From DATLFA01 sp039915945 (lineage in GTDB: Bacteria > Actinomycetota > Acidimicrobiia > Acidimicrobiales > WLNW01), in contig JBDSMH010000101.1 of NCBI GenBank assembly GCA_039915945.1, forward strand, positions 1 to 64,000: a DNA stretch of 64,000 nucleotides. The letters are read 5' to 3'. The position numbers and the translations under genes are program-made. The number at the start of each line of letters is the position of its first letter. Position 1 is the stretch's first letter. Below are positions 9,522 to 17,634 of the stretch, in pieces. The notes under the pieces were generated by a model, which was not told where the DNA came from, ran no database searches, and saw nothing but the letters and a program-made list of their open reading frames with translations.

Positions 9522-10448
9522 GTGGGCGGGTTGGTCGAAGGCGTTTTCGAGGTGTTGAGCACCGGAGGCCTCTACGGCGAAACGGTGCGCTTCGCGTTGT
9601 TCCTTGCGTTCTGCGCCACTGGCGAATGGGTGGCCGAGCGCGCCGGCACGATCAACATCTCGACCGAGAGCATGGCGTTGTTGGGCGCGTTCTATGCCGC
9701 CGTGATCTCCGACCAGACGGGCTCGCTCTGGCTGGGCCTTGCGGCGGGCATCGGCGCGGGGATGTTCGTCGGCGCGATCCAGGGCAACCTGAGTCATCGC
9801 CTCACGGCCAACCAGTTCGGTGTGGGGCTTACGTTGAACCTGCTCGTCCTCGGATTCACCTCGTATCTGTTGAAGCGCCAGTCGCTCAGCGGCAGCCGGG
9901 CCAAGTCGGTCCCGGGCCTCGACGACCTACCCGGCGTGTTCGGCGAGATATTGGGTCAACGATTGATCGGGTTTCTCGTCGTTCCGGTGGTGGTGCTCGC
10001 GTGGTGGCTCGTGTTCCGCACCCGCTGGGGACTCGAGGTGCGAGCGGTGGGCGAGAACCCACAAGCAGCCGATGTGTCGCGCATCGATGTCAACAAACGG
10101 CGCCGCGAGGCCATCTTGTTCTGCGGCGCGACGTGTGGGCTAGGGGGCGCGTTCTTGTCGCTGGACACGTCGGGTTTCACCCGCAACATGACTGCGGGCA
10201 ACGGAATTATCGCGATCGCCGCGGTGATGTTCGGCGGATGGACCCTGCGGGGCACGATCGCCGGCTGCCTGCTCTTCGGGATGGCAGGCGCGCTGTCGTT
10301 CGTCGTTCAGGCAAAGGGGTACGACATCAACCTCAACCTGCTCGGCGCGGTGCCGTACATCGCCCCACTCGTTGTGATGGCATTCTTCGCCAAGCGCACG
10401 CGCTCGCCGCGCTCGCTGGCTCGTCCGTTCGTGCGTGGGCTCACGTGA
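9522..10448 (+). CDS. BMP-type ABC importer permease 2
   Basis: A 308-residue membrane protein of the same permease family, with the matching loop ERAGTINISTESMALLGA near residue 40 and several transmembrane segments. The GTG start lies 1 nt after the previous stop. Together with the lipoprotein, ATPase and permease 1 it completes a four-gene importer of the NupN-O-P-Q layout. By family the substrate is probably a purine nucleoside or similar heterocycle; nothing in the sequence fixes it. Confidence 0.9.
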   Translation: MGGLVEGVFEVLSTGGLYGETVRFALFLAFCATGEWVAERAGTINISTESMALLGAFYAAVISDQTGSLWLGLAAGIGAGMFVGAIQGNLSHRLTANQFGVGLTLNLLVLGFTSYLLKRQSLSGSRAKSVPGLDDLPGVFGEILGQRLIGFLVVPVVVLAWWLVFRTRWGLEVRAVGENPQAADVSRIDVNKRRREAILFCGATCGLGGAFLSLDTSGFTRNMTAGNGIIAIAAVMFGGWTLRGTIAGCLLFGMAGALSFVVQAKGYDINLNLLGAVPYIAPLVVMAFFAKRTRSPRSLARPFVRGLT

Positions 10449-10455
10449 CGGCAAC

Positions 10456-11478
10456 ATGAAAGCAGTGCTGTATCACCGCACGGGTGGGCCCGAGGTGCTC
10501 GAGTACACCGACGTCGCCGACCCCGAGCCCGGCGCGAAGGATGTGATCATCGCGGTCGCAGCCACCGCGCTCAATCATCTCGACATCGTGCAACGCAACG
10601 GTTGGTTCACGATGCCCGGGTTTCTCTTTCCGCACATCGCGGGGATGGACGTCGCAGGCACCGTGGTTGCAGTCGGCCGCGAGGTCGAGCGGTTCTCGGT
10701 CGGCGATCGCGCCGTCGTCGATCCATCACTCGTCGGCGTGCCGGCCGGGTCGAAGCTGGCGGGCGGCGACGACCTTTTCATCCTCGGCGCGACGGTCGAT
10801 GGCGGCTACGCGGAGCGATGCCTCGTCCCCGAGTCACACGTCCACCACGTGCCATCGTCGATCTCGCTCGAAGCCGCAGCAACTTTTCCCACCTGCTACC
10901 TGACCGTGTGGCACGGCCTGTTCGCGGTGGGCGAGCTCGTCGCGGGCGAGACCGTCATGATCCACGCCGCCGGCTCGGGCATCGGCGTCGCCGCCATCCA
11001 CTACGCGAAGCAGCGCGGTGCGACCGTGATCGCCACTGCGGGGTCCGACGCGAAGTGCGAACGGGCGCGGGCGATCGGCTGTGATTTCGTCTGCAACAAC
11101 CGCACCACCGACGTAGCCGCGTTCGCGCGCGAAGTCACCGACGGCCGCGGTGTCGACATGGTGTTCGATCACATCGGCCCCGCGCTGTTCGAGGCGTCGT
11201 TCTACGCATTGGCGACGGGCGGACGCTTTGTCACGATTGGCAACACCAGCGGCGATCAGTTGACGATTCCCTCGATCGGCCACATGTACCACTCGGGCCT
11301 TCGCATCCTGGGCAGCGATCCCTACCGCAACGATGAGTTCGCGCCGGCGTGGCGCGCGTTCTGCGCCGGCGACTTCGACGCGGTGATCGACAGTGAATTC
11401 CCGCTCGCCGAGGCCGGTGCGGCGCAACAGAAGATGTTCACGTCGAACTTCTTCGGCAAGATCCTCTTACGGCCCTGA
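10456..11478 (+). CDS. Zinc-type MDR family alcohol dehydrogenase / quinone oxidoreductase
   Basis: About 340 residues. The ATG at 10456 begins MKAVLYHRTGGPEVLEYTDV, the standard start of MDR oxidoreductases; a GTG at 10435 overlapping the permease is less likely. The nucleotide-binding segment HAAGSGIGVAAIHYAKQRG is present. The structural zinc lobe with four cysteines is not seen, which points to the quinone-oxidoreductase-like branch. It follows the importer closely and may be in the same transcript. Substrate unknown. Confidence 0.85.
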   Translation: MKAVLYHRTGGPEVLEYTDVADPEPGAKDVIIAVAATALNHLDIVQRNGWFTMPGFLFPHIAGMDVAGTVVAVGREVERFSVGDRAVVDPSLVGVPAGSKLAGGDDLFILGATVDGGYAERCLVPESHVHHVPSSISLEAAATFPTCYLTVWHGLFAVGELVAGETVMIHAAGSGIGVAAIHYAKQRGATVIATAGSDAKCERARAIGCDFVCNNRTTDVAAFAREVTDGRGVDMVFDHIGPALFEASFYALATGGRFVTIGNTSGDQLTIPSIGHMYHSGLRILGSDPYRNDEFAPAWRAFCAGDFDAVIDSEFPLAEAGAAQQKMFTSNFFGKILLRP

Positions 11479-11523
11479 CGCGCTGCCGGCAGCTTTCGAA
11501 ACCGGCGAGAAACATTCGTGCCG

Positions 11524-11529
11524 TACTCT
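11524..11529 (+). promoter_or_regulatory. Leaderless -10 element (TACTCT) for acetamidase gene
   Basis: TACTCT ends 6 nt before the ATG at 11536. No ribosome-binding sequence lies between, so transcription probably starts at the start codon. Confidence 0.5.
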
Positions 11530-11535
11530 GTCGCC

Positions 11536-12585
11536 ATGGCGGGCGACGACGCACAACACCAGCTTCGGGCCACCCCCGACACGTGCTATTGGGGCTACAT
11601 CGATCGCGACCAGCCGGCCGTGTTGTCGATTGCGCCGGGCGATGTCGTCGAGATCGAAGCTGTGACCCACCACGCGGGCGACGCGCCCGATCTCTTGATG
11701 GACGACGACCTCCGCACGCTGTGGGCGGCGATCCCTCCCGAGAAGCGCGCACCGGGCGTGCACGTCATGACGGGGCCGATCGAGGTGCGCGGGGCGCGAC
11801 CGGGCGACACCGTCGTGGTGCGGATCATCGACATGAGACCGCGAATGCCCTACGGGTCCAACCTCGCGGCGCACTGGGGCTTGCTCTACAAGAAGTTCGC
11901 GAAGGAACGCGTGACGATCTACGAGCTCGACGAGCCGCCGGCGACCGGTGAATTCAGCGCCACCGCGCGTCCGTTGTTCGGCTTCGACTTCACCGGTCGG
12001 TCGCTCTATGACCGACCGGGGTTCATCACCGACCCCGATCCTGCGGCGCGCCAGCCGTTCTCGTTGCCGGTCGCCATACCGGTGCGTCCCCATTTCGGTG
12101 TGATGGGTGTGGCACCGGCCCAGTCGGGCCGACTGTCGAGTGTGCCGCCCGGCGTGTTCGGCGGCAACGTCGACAATTGGCGCGTCGGTCCCGGCGCCAC
12201 CATGCGCTATCCGGTGTTCGTCGACGGCGCCAACCTCTATGTCGGTGATCCCCACTTCGCACAGGGCGACGGCGAGGTGTGTGGCACCGCGATCGAAGCG
12301 TCCTTGACGGCGCGCATCCAGATCTCCATGGAGCGCGGCGTGCGGGTGACCGCGCCGCAATTGGAGACCGACACCCACTGGTTCACCCACGGCTTCGGCA
12401 ACGATCTGGACGAGGCGATGACGATGGCCGTCGAGCAGATGCTGGCGTTGCTGCAAGATCGCTTCTCGCTCGCGGGCGACGATGCGTATTCGTTGGCCTC
12501 GGTGGCGGTCGACGTCGGTGTCACCCAGGTTGTCGACGGTCGCCTCGGCTGTCACGCGTCGATCGCGAAAGTGATTCTAGGGTGA
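11536..12585 (+). CDS. Acetamidase/formamidase family amidohydrolase
   Basis: About 349 residues of the FmdA/AmdA family, which hydrolyses small amides to the acid and ammonia. Conserved stretches: GPIEVRGARPGDTVVVRI, FGVMGVAP near the middle, VPPGVFGGNVDNW, and a late GDPHFAQGDGEVCGTAIE segment that carries expected metal-site residues. The start is the ATG at 11536, six bases after a TACTCT -10 element; a GTG at 11518 would lie upstream of that promoter. It stands alone and ends 3 nt before the convergent pyrophosphatase stop. It may release ammonia from amides produced nearby; this is inference. Confidence 0.88.
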   Translation: MAGDDAQHQLRATPDTCYWGYIDRDQPAVLSIAPGDVVEIEAVTHHAGDAPDLLMDDDLRTLWAAIPPEKRAPGVHVMTGPIEVRGARPGDTVVVRIIDMRPRMPYGSNLAAHWGLLYKKFAKERVTIYELDEPPATGEFSATARPLFGFDFTGRSLYDRPGFITDPDPAARQPFSLPVAIPVRPHFGVMGVAPAQSGRLSSVPPGVFGGNVDNWRVGPGATMRYPVFVDGANLYVGDPHFAQGDGEVCGTAIEASLTARIQISMERGVRVTAPQLETDTHWFTHGFGNDLDEAMTMAVEQMLALLQDRFSLAGDDAYSLASVAVDVGVTQVVDGRLGCHASIAKVILG

Positions 12586-12588
12586 CGG

Positions 12589-13179
12589 CTAAGGCCCTTC
12601 TTGTGACGCAGTTTGTTCCGCGGCGGAGCCGCCAATCCGTTGCGGCGGAGCCGCACTAGGAGGCTCGGGGACGCCTTTGCGAGCTTCCATGATGATCTCT
12701 TTGGCGCGCGCGGAGTTGCCCCACTCGCTGTTCTCGGTCGACTTGCCCGGCTCGAGTGCCTTGTAGACCTCGAAGAAGTGATGGATCTCGGCTCGTAGGT
12801 GCATGGCGATGTTGTAGAGATCTTGGAGGTGGTCCCACCGGGGGTCGCCGAATGGCACCGCCAGCACCTTGGCGTCGGGCCCGGCCTCGTCGCGCATCTC
12901 TAGCACGGCGATCGGCCGCGCCCAGATGTGACAACCGGGGAACACCGGCTCGTCCATGATCACCAACACGTCGAGTGGGTCGCCGTCGCCCGCCAGTGAC
13001 TGCGGGATGAATCCGTAGTTCGCCGGATAGCGAGTGGCGGTGAACAACGTGCGGTCGAGCCACACCGCGCCCGTCTCGTCGTCGAGCTCGTACTTGTTGC
13101 GGGAGTCCTTGGGGATCTCGACGATCACTTCGATGCGATCGGGATACGGCGGACCGGGCTTGTGGCCGATCGAACTCAT
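12589..13179 (-). CDS. ppa: Inorganic pyrophosphatase (family I, soluble)
   Basis: 196 residues. It hydrolyses pyrophosphate to phosphate in the cytoplasm and so drives biosynthetic reactions. Family I hallmarks: EIPKDSRNKYELD, YPANYGFIPQSL, the metal-binding DGDPLDVLV, and later DPRWDHLQDL. The ATG at 13179 overlaps the TerC stop (ATGA). The last roughly 20 residues are a proline/alanine-rich extension beyond the family fold. They are encoded by a GC-rich stretch holding a small palindromic repeat that recurs at 61888, so the repeat may have extended the C-terminus. Confidence 0.95.
   Translation of the reverse strand: MSSIGHKPGPPYPDRIEVIVEIPKDSRNKYELDDETGAVWLDRTLFTATRYPANYGFIPQSLAGDGDPLDVLVIMDEPVFPGCHIWARPIAVLEMRDEAGPDAKVLAVPFGDPRWDHLQDLYNIAMHLRAEIHHFFEVYKALEPGKSTENSEWGNSARAKEIIMEARKGVPEPPSAAPPQRIGGSAAEQTASQEGP
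12635..12655 (-). repeat. Dispersed 21-bp repeat, copy 1 (hairpin-forming)
   Basis: An identical 21-bp sequence occurs at 61888-61908. It contains GCGGC-GGA-GCCGC, which can form a short hairpin, and a second GCGGCGGAGCCGC lies just beside it at 12620-12632. Here it encodes the last residues of the pyrophosphatase. Confidence 0.6.
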
Positions 13180-14177
13180 GGTGATTCCTCCAACTCGAGT
13201 GCGTGTGCGTTGGTGCGCAGCGATGCGACGACCGTGATCGCGAGAATGGTCAAGATGACGGCCAGTGACAGATACGTATTGATGTGCAGCCAACGGGACA
13301 GGAGCATTTTCATACCAACGAAGGCGAGTATGACGCCCAGCCCCACGTTGAGGTGCACCAGTGCGTCCCTGGCCCCCGCGAGAAGGAAGTAGATCGCCCG
13401 CAGGCCGAGGATCGCGAATGCGTTCGACGTGAACACGATGAACTGACTGCGGCTGACTGCCAGCACCGCGGGTACCGAGTCGACCGCGAAGACCACGTCG
13501 GTGAGTTCGACGAAGACCAGCACCAAGAACAGCGGTGTGGCGAAGCGCTTGCCGTTCTCCCTGATGAACATGTGCTGCCCGCGATAGCCATCGGTGACGG
13601 GCACGACGCGCCGCGCGAGCCGGAAGATCGGGTTGTGCTCGGGGTCGATCTCGGTCTCGTCGTGGAACGCGATGCGCCACGCGGTGATGACGAGGAACGC
13701 GCCGAAGATGATCTCGATCCACGAGAAGCGCTCGAGCAATGCCACCCCGGCGAAGATGAAGATTGCCCGGAAGACGAGCGCGCCGAAGATGCCCCAGAAC
13801 AACACCCGTCGGTGGTATGCGTTGGGCACCGCGAAGAAACCGAAGATGACGGCCCACACGAACACGTTGTCGACCGAGAGCGATTCTTCGATGACGTATC
13901 CCGTCAGATATTGACCGGTGGCCGCGCCCCCGAGCGTGGCCCAGATGACGACGGCGAACGCGAGGCCGATGGCCACCCACACCCCGGTGCCGATGGCGGC
14001 ACTGCGCAGGGTGACCTCGCGCTCTTGGCGCCGCAGGATGAGCAGGTCGGCCCCGACCATGACCACGATGGCGCCGATGGTCGCCGCCCACGCCCAAGGG
14101 GGGACGTGCAGATCGGCACCAGGGATGTGATCTGAGCCCGTAGAGGCAGCGAGGAGGGGGGAAGGCCACAGAGGCAT
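13176..14177 (-). CDS. TerC/Alx-family integral membrane protein
   Basis: About 333 residues from the ATG at 14177; an ATG at 14252 could add 25. It has seven to nine hydrophobic segments and the TerC signatures SLSVDNVFVWAVIF and FVELTDVVFAVDSVPA, whose acidic residues lie in the membrane. Members are linked to metal handling (manganese efflux, tellurite resistance, metal loading of exported enzymes). The stop overlaps the ppa start, giving a two-gene operon. The upstream neighbour (EamA exporter) is divergent with a short shared promoter region. Confidence 0.88.
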   Translation of the reverse strand: MPLWPSPLLAASTGSDHIPGADLHVPPWAWAATIGAIVVMVGADLLILRRQEREVTLRSAAIGTGVWVAIGLAFAVVIWATLGGAATGQYLTGYVIEESLSVDNVFVWAVIFGFFAVPNAYHRRVLFWGIFGALVFRAIFIFAGVALLERFSWIEIIFGAFLVITAWRIAFHDETEIDPEHNPIFRLARRVVPVTDGYRGQHMFIRENGKRFATPLFLVLVFVELTDVVFAVDSVPAVLAVSRSQFIVFTSNAFAILGLRAIYFLLAGARDALVHLNVGLGVILAFVGMKMLLSRWLHINTYLSLAVILTILAITVVASLRTNAHALELEESP

Positions 14178-14262
14178 AAGAGGCGGCTGACTGAAGATCC
14201 CGGCACGCGGGCGAGGCCACGGTAGCGGCAAATTATCCGGACCAGTTCCCATCCTCCCCGGC

Positions 14263-14268
14263 TACCGT
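14263..14268 (+). promoter_or_regulatory. Leaderless -10 element (TACCGT) for EamA exporter gene
   Basis: TACCGT lies 6 nt before the GTG at 14275, with no ribosome-binding sequence between them. Confidence 0.45.
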
Positions 14269-14274
14269 GCCGAT

Positions 14275-15183
14275 GTGCGCGACCAGATGACGCGGCGGGG
14301 ATGGTTGTTGTTCGCCGCCATGAGCCTGATCTGGGGCGTGCCCTATCTGCTGATCAAAGTGGCGGTCAAACACCTCGAGCCCGTCGTGATCGTCTTCGGG
14401 CGCACGTCGATCGCGGCGGTACTCGTGCTGGCGTTGGCCAAACGATCGGGCGCGGTAGCCGCCGCGGCGCGGCATTGGAAGCTGGTGCTGGCGTTCGCCG
14501 CGATCGAGATGGCGGGGCCGTGGTTCCTACTCACCAACGCCGAGAAGAAATTGCCGTCGGGGCTGACCGGTCTGATCGTGGCCTGCGTGCCGATGGTCGG
14601 CGCCGTGGCCGCGTATCTGCTCGGCGATCATCACGCGCTGGCACCGTTGCGCTTGGTCGGCATCGCGGTCGGGCTCGGCGGCGTCGCTCTGTTGGTCGCG
14701 CACGATCTCGGCGGATCCGACGGCATCCCCTGGTGGAGCGTCGCGCAGATGTTGCTGGTATGCGTCGGCTACGCGACTGCACCGTTCATCGTTGCCCGCC
14801 GCCTTCACGATGTGCCCGCGATGGGTGTGGTGGCGATCTCGCTCACGGCCGTCGCGCTCGTCTATGCACCGTTGGCCTGGAACGCGCGCCCTGACGAGAA
14901 CCCACCAGCGAAGGTGTGGTGGTCGGTCGTGGCTTTGGCGGTGGTGTGTACGGCGATCGCCTTCATCGTATTCTTCAAGCTCATCAGCGAGGTCGGGCCC
15001 GAGCGCGCGACATTGATCACGTTCGTGAATCCCGCGGTCGCCATCCTCCTCGGCGCGGCCGTGCTCGACGAGAAGATCACGCTGGCTACCGTTGTCGGCT
15101 TCTTCTTGGTGCTCGGCGGATGTTGGATCGCCACCCGACCGGACCGAGTGGTAAAAGCCGCGCCCGAGGTGTCCGTGTCCTAA
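14275..15183 (+). CDS. EamA/DMT-superfamily transporter
   Basis: 302 residues with about ten hydrophobic segments arranged as two EamA repeats. The first begins LLFAAMSLIWGVPYLLIKVAVKHLEPV, typical of RhaT/EamA metabolite exporters; the second ends in GFFLVLGGCWIATRP. Such proteins export amino acids or other small metabolites, but the substrate cannot be inferred. It converges with the VOC gene at 15180, overlapping by 4 nt. Confidence 0.88.
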   Translation: MRDQMTRRGWLLFAAMSLIWGVPYLLIKVAVKHLEPVVIVFGRTSIAAVLVLALAKRSGAVAAAARHWKLVLAFAAIEMAGPWFLLTNAEKKLPSGLTGLIVACVPMVGAVAAYLLGDHHALAPLRLVGIAVGLGGVALLVAHDLGGSDGIPWWSVAQMLLVCVGYATAPFIVARRLHDVPAMGVVAISLTAVALVYAPLAWNARPDENPPAKVWWSVVALAVVCTAIAFIVFFKLISEVGPERATLITFVNPAVAILLGAAVLDEKITLATVVGFFLVLGGCWIATRPDRVVKAAPEVSVS

Positions 15184-15650
15184 CTACCCCAGACCTCCAG
15201 GGCCTTGTCGTACACGCCTTGGTTGTGGGAGATCTCGATGACGTTGCCATCGGGGTCGGTCACCGCACAGATGTAACCGATGGGGTCGGGCATGTCGGTC
15301 GGCTTCCACATGAGGCAACCTTCGGCTTCTCCCATCGCGGCGATGCGCTCGACCTCGGCGCGCGATGGCACCTCGATGCCGATGTGGGCGAACGGAGCCA
15401 TGATCGGCTGCGGACCCCTGTCGTGATCCTTGATGAAGCTCACCAACACGAGGATGAACGGATGCTCGGCTTGGTCGGGGTGGCCGAGCCATGCGCCGTA
15501 GCCGTCGGCATCAGAACGGCGATCGAGCAATTCGAGGGTCGTGTAGCGCTTGTACCACTCGATCGACTCGTCGATGTCATGGCAGGGCAGTGCGATGTGC
15601 GTCCACCGCGTGCCATTCGGTCCGCGGCGATGCTGAATTGCTTCAGCCAC
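15180..15650 (-). CDS. VOC-family (glyoxalase/bleomycin-resistance fold) protein
   Basis: 156 residues. TRWTHIALPCHDIDESIEWYKRYTTLELL and, later, HIGIEVPSRAEVERI followed by AVTDPDGNVIEISHNQ are the two halves of a vicinal-oxygen-chelate domain, with His and Glu positioned as metal ligands. The start overlaps the end of the preceding VOC gene by 8 nt, so the two are co-translated and could form a mixed complex. Function unknown beyond the fold. Confidence 0.82.
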   Translation of the reverse strand: MAEAIQHRRGPNGTRWTHIALPCHDIDESIEWYKRYTTLELLDRRSDADGYGAWLGHPDQAEHPFILVLVSFIKDHDRGPQPIMAPFAHIGIEVPSRAEVERIAAMGEAEGCLMWKPTDMPDPIGYICAVTDPDGNVIEISHNQGVYDKALEVWGS

Positions 15651-16137
15651 TGGTGAACCCTTCTGGGATGTCCGGGCTGTCGCCGGCCTTGCCCCACAAG
15701 ATGATCTCGCTGCCCCATGGGTCGACGAACGCCGCGCAAAACCCGTTGAACTCGCCCCAGTAGTGATTGCGCCACAAGACCGTGGCGCCGCGAGATTCGG
15801 CCGCTTCGAGGATGCGGTCCTGATTGTCGTCGTCGGAAACGAGGATGTAGACGCGGGGGCCGCGACCGCGCGGCAGATCGGTGTCTGGGTAGCCGGCGGC
15901 GCCCTTGGGGTTGGGCCGCCCGTCTTTCACGTCGTAGATGCCCATGTGCAGGTTGCCGATCGCCGACTGCTGATCACTGTCGGGCAGCATGAAATTCTGG
16001 CCGGGGACGATGCGATGGAACGCGCCCGCCGGGCGCCCTTCGACCTCCCAGCCGAAGACCTCGGCGTAGAACTGCGCGGTGGCCTCGGGATCGCTCGAGG
16101 GGAAGTCGACGAAGATGAGGGTGTTCGGATAGCCCAT
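15643..16137 (-). CDS. VOC-family protein
   Basis: 164 residues from the ATG at 16137, beginning MGYPNTLIFVDFPSSDPEATAQFYAE. Beta-alpha-beta-beta-beta repeats typical of the VOC fold are visible, and GWEVEGRPAGAFHRIVPG resembles glyoxalase-like proteins of actinobacteria. The promoter is very clear: TAGGTT lies 7 nt before the ATG and a GntR-type TGGTCTGACCA lies directly upstream of it. The gene is therefore probably leaderless and repressible. Confidence 0.82.
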   Translation of the reverse strand: MGYPNTLIFVDFPSSDPEATAQFYAEVFGWEVEGRPAGAFHRIVPGQNFMLPDSDQQSAIGNLHMGIYDVKDGRPNPKGAAGYPDTDLPRGRGPRVYILVSDDDNQDRILEAAESRGATVLWRNHYWGEFNGFCAAFVDPWGSEIILWGKAGDSPDIPEGFTSG

Positions 16138-16144
16138 GTCGCGA

Positions 16145-16150
16145 AACCTA
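16145..16150 (-). promoter_or_regulatory. Leaderless -10 element (TAGGTT) for VOC gene
   Basis: Read on the minus strand, TAGGTT is followed by 7 nt and the ATG at 16137. There is no ribosome-binding site. Confidence 0.55.
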
Positions 16151-16153
16151 GCA

Positions 16154-16173
16154 TCGGTCTGATGGTCAGACCA
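16154..16173 (-). promoter_or_regulatory. GntR/FCD-type operator upstream of VOC gene pair
   Basis: On the minus strand this reads TGGTCTGACCATCAGACCG. The core TGGTCTGACCA is a GntR-type palindrome, and the next eight bases match the site at 5571. It lies just upstream of the TAGGTT -10, where a bound repressor would block RNA polymerase. Confidence 0.55.
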
Positions 16174-16198
16174 CGGGGCCTTCAGACCCCACGGGGCT

Positions 16199-17563
16199 TC
16201 AGACCACGGGCCAGCGCGACGGCGGATCGATCCCGGCACGGCGCAGCAGTTGGTCGGCCGCATCCTGCGCGGCGCCACGGAGCGCGTCGAGGTCGACGGT
16301 CGTGCAGTGCCCGTCGCGGACGACGGCGCGGCCGTCGACGATGACATCGCGCACACTGCGACCGTCGCTCGCCCATACGAGTTGGAGTACCGGATCAGCG
16401 CTGCGCGGTGCCCAGTGCGGACCGGACGTGTCGTGCACCACGATGTCGGCCCGCTTGCCCGGCTCCAACGATCCGATGCGGTCCGCCATGCCGATCGCCT
16501 CCGCTCCGCGAATCGTCAACATTTCGAACGCGTCGTGCGCGCCGAAGCTCGTGGGGTCGAGCGTCTGGTCCTTGGCGATGCCTGCCGCGAGAGCCGCCAC
16601 GCGCAGCGGATCGAGCGCGTCGGACGCGTTCTCCGAATCGCACCCGAGCGCGATGCGCGCACCTCGCCGGTGCAGCGCGCCATGACGGCCGTGTGCGCTG
16701 ACGCCTTGGCCCAGGCGGAGGTAGGCCCACGGTGTGTACGCGATGGCACTCTCGGTGCGCAACACGATCTCGCATTCCGCATCGTCGAGATGGACTGCGT
16801 GCGCCAGCAGTACGTGCGGTCCGAGCGCGCCGAGACGATCGAAGTGCACCAGCGGTCGCGCGCCGCAGCGTGCGAGATAGGAGACTGCGTCGGCCGGCGA
16901 CGGCGAGATGTGAAACGTGAGGCGTGAGTGCAGTTCGCGGGCGAGCGTCGACGCGCCGGTCAAGAGTTCGTCGGACATCAAGCCGTGGCCGACGAGTGTG
17001 ATCCAGCCGTCGACGAGGTCATCGCCGTGCAACCGCTCGACGAGCGCGCGCTGGCGATCGAGCACTTCTGCGGCCGGCGCGGCGAACGGTGCGTCGTCGA
17101 CGTCCCAACCCCACATGCCGACGGCACCGCGCATCCCTACGGTGCGCATGGCCAAGGCGACGCGATCGGGGTGGGCGACCGTGCCCGCTTCGACGACGGT
17201 GGTGATGCCGTTGGTGACCTGTTCGAGACACGAGAGCGTCGCCGACAGCTCGTCGTCGTCGCCGGTGTGTTGTGCATGCACTGGCACGGCCCATTCGAAG
17301 ATCGACGCGCCGGGCGCCAGATCGTCGGGGATCGCGGAGCGAATCAGGCGATCACCGGTCAGATGCTGGTGCGCGTTGACGAACCCCGGCGTGACGACGG
17401 CGCGCGTATCGCCGAACACATCAGCGTCGGGAAAGCGCGCCCGCAAGACCGAGGCTTTGTCGACCGCGACGATCGTCGACCCGTCGACGGCCACCGCCCC
17501 GTCGCGGATGATCTCGCGACGCGCGTTCATCGTGACGACATCGTGTCCGATCACCAACAACAC
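16199..17563 (-). CDS. Amidohydrolase, MTA/SAH-deaminase-like
   Basis: About 454 residues of the metal-dependent amidohydrolase superfamily. TPGFVNAHQHLTGDRL holds the HxH metal ligands, VGHGLMSDELL and a FHISPS segment follow, and LGCDSENASDALDPL gives the metal-site Asp. GSLEPGKRADIVVHD is the usual C-terminal signature. Close relatives deaminate methylthioadenosine, S-adenosylhomocysteine, guanine or related rings. This fits the nucleoside-type importer at 5.7-10.4 kb, though the link is inference. A tandem 18-bp duplication copies GGGGAGCAAC-GTG, so the GTG at 17563 or 17581 could be the start. Confidence 0.8.
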   Translation of the reverse strand: MLLVIGHDVVTMNARREIIRDGAVAVDGSTIVAVDKASVLRARFPDADVFGDTRAVVTPGFVNAHQHLTGDRLIRSAIPDDLAPGASIFEWAVPVHAQHTGDDDELSATLSCLEQVTNGITTVVEAGTVAHPDRVALAMRTVGMRGAVGMWGWDVDDAPFAAPAAEVLDRQRALVERLHGDDLVDGWITLVGHGLMSDELLTGASTLARELHSRLTFHISPSPADAVSYLARCGARPLVHFDRLGALGPHVLLAHAVHLDDAECEIVLRTESAIAYTPWAYLRLGQGVSAHGRHGALHRRGARIALGCDSENASDALDPLRVAALAAGIAKDQTLDPTSFGAHDAFEMLTIRGAEAIGMADRIGSLEPGKRADIVVHDTSGPHWAPRSADPVLQLVWASDGRSVRDVIVDGRAVVRDGHCTTVDLDALRGAAQDAADQLLRRAGIDPPSRWPVV

Positions 17564-17596
17564 GTTGCTCCCCGAAAACACGTTGCTCCCCGAAAC
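17561..17596 (-). repeat. Tandem 18-bp duplication carrying ribosome-binding site and GTG start
   Basis: Two 18-bp units (17561-17578 and 17579-17596) differ only at the last base. Each holds GGGGAG, four bases, then GTG on the minus strand, in frame with the amidohydrolase. Confidence 0.7.
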
Positions 17597-17634
17597 ACAG
17601 TGCAAGAGTACGATCACGGTCGAAAGGCTGACCA

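Noticed and set aside
14178..14252. Longer TerC start at ATG 14252
   Set aside because: It adds 25 residues not typical of the family. A TAGCCG 6 nt upstream leaves it possible, so it is noted but not used.
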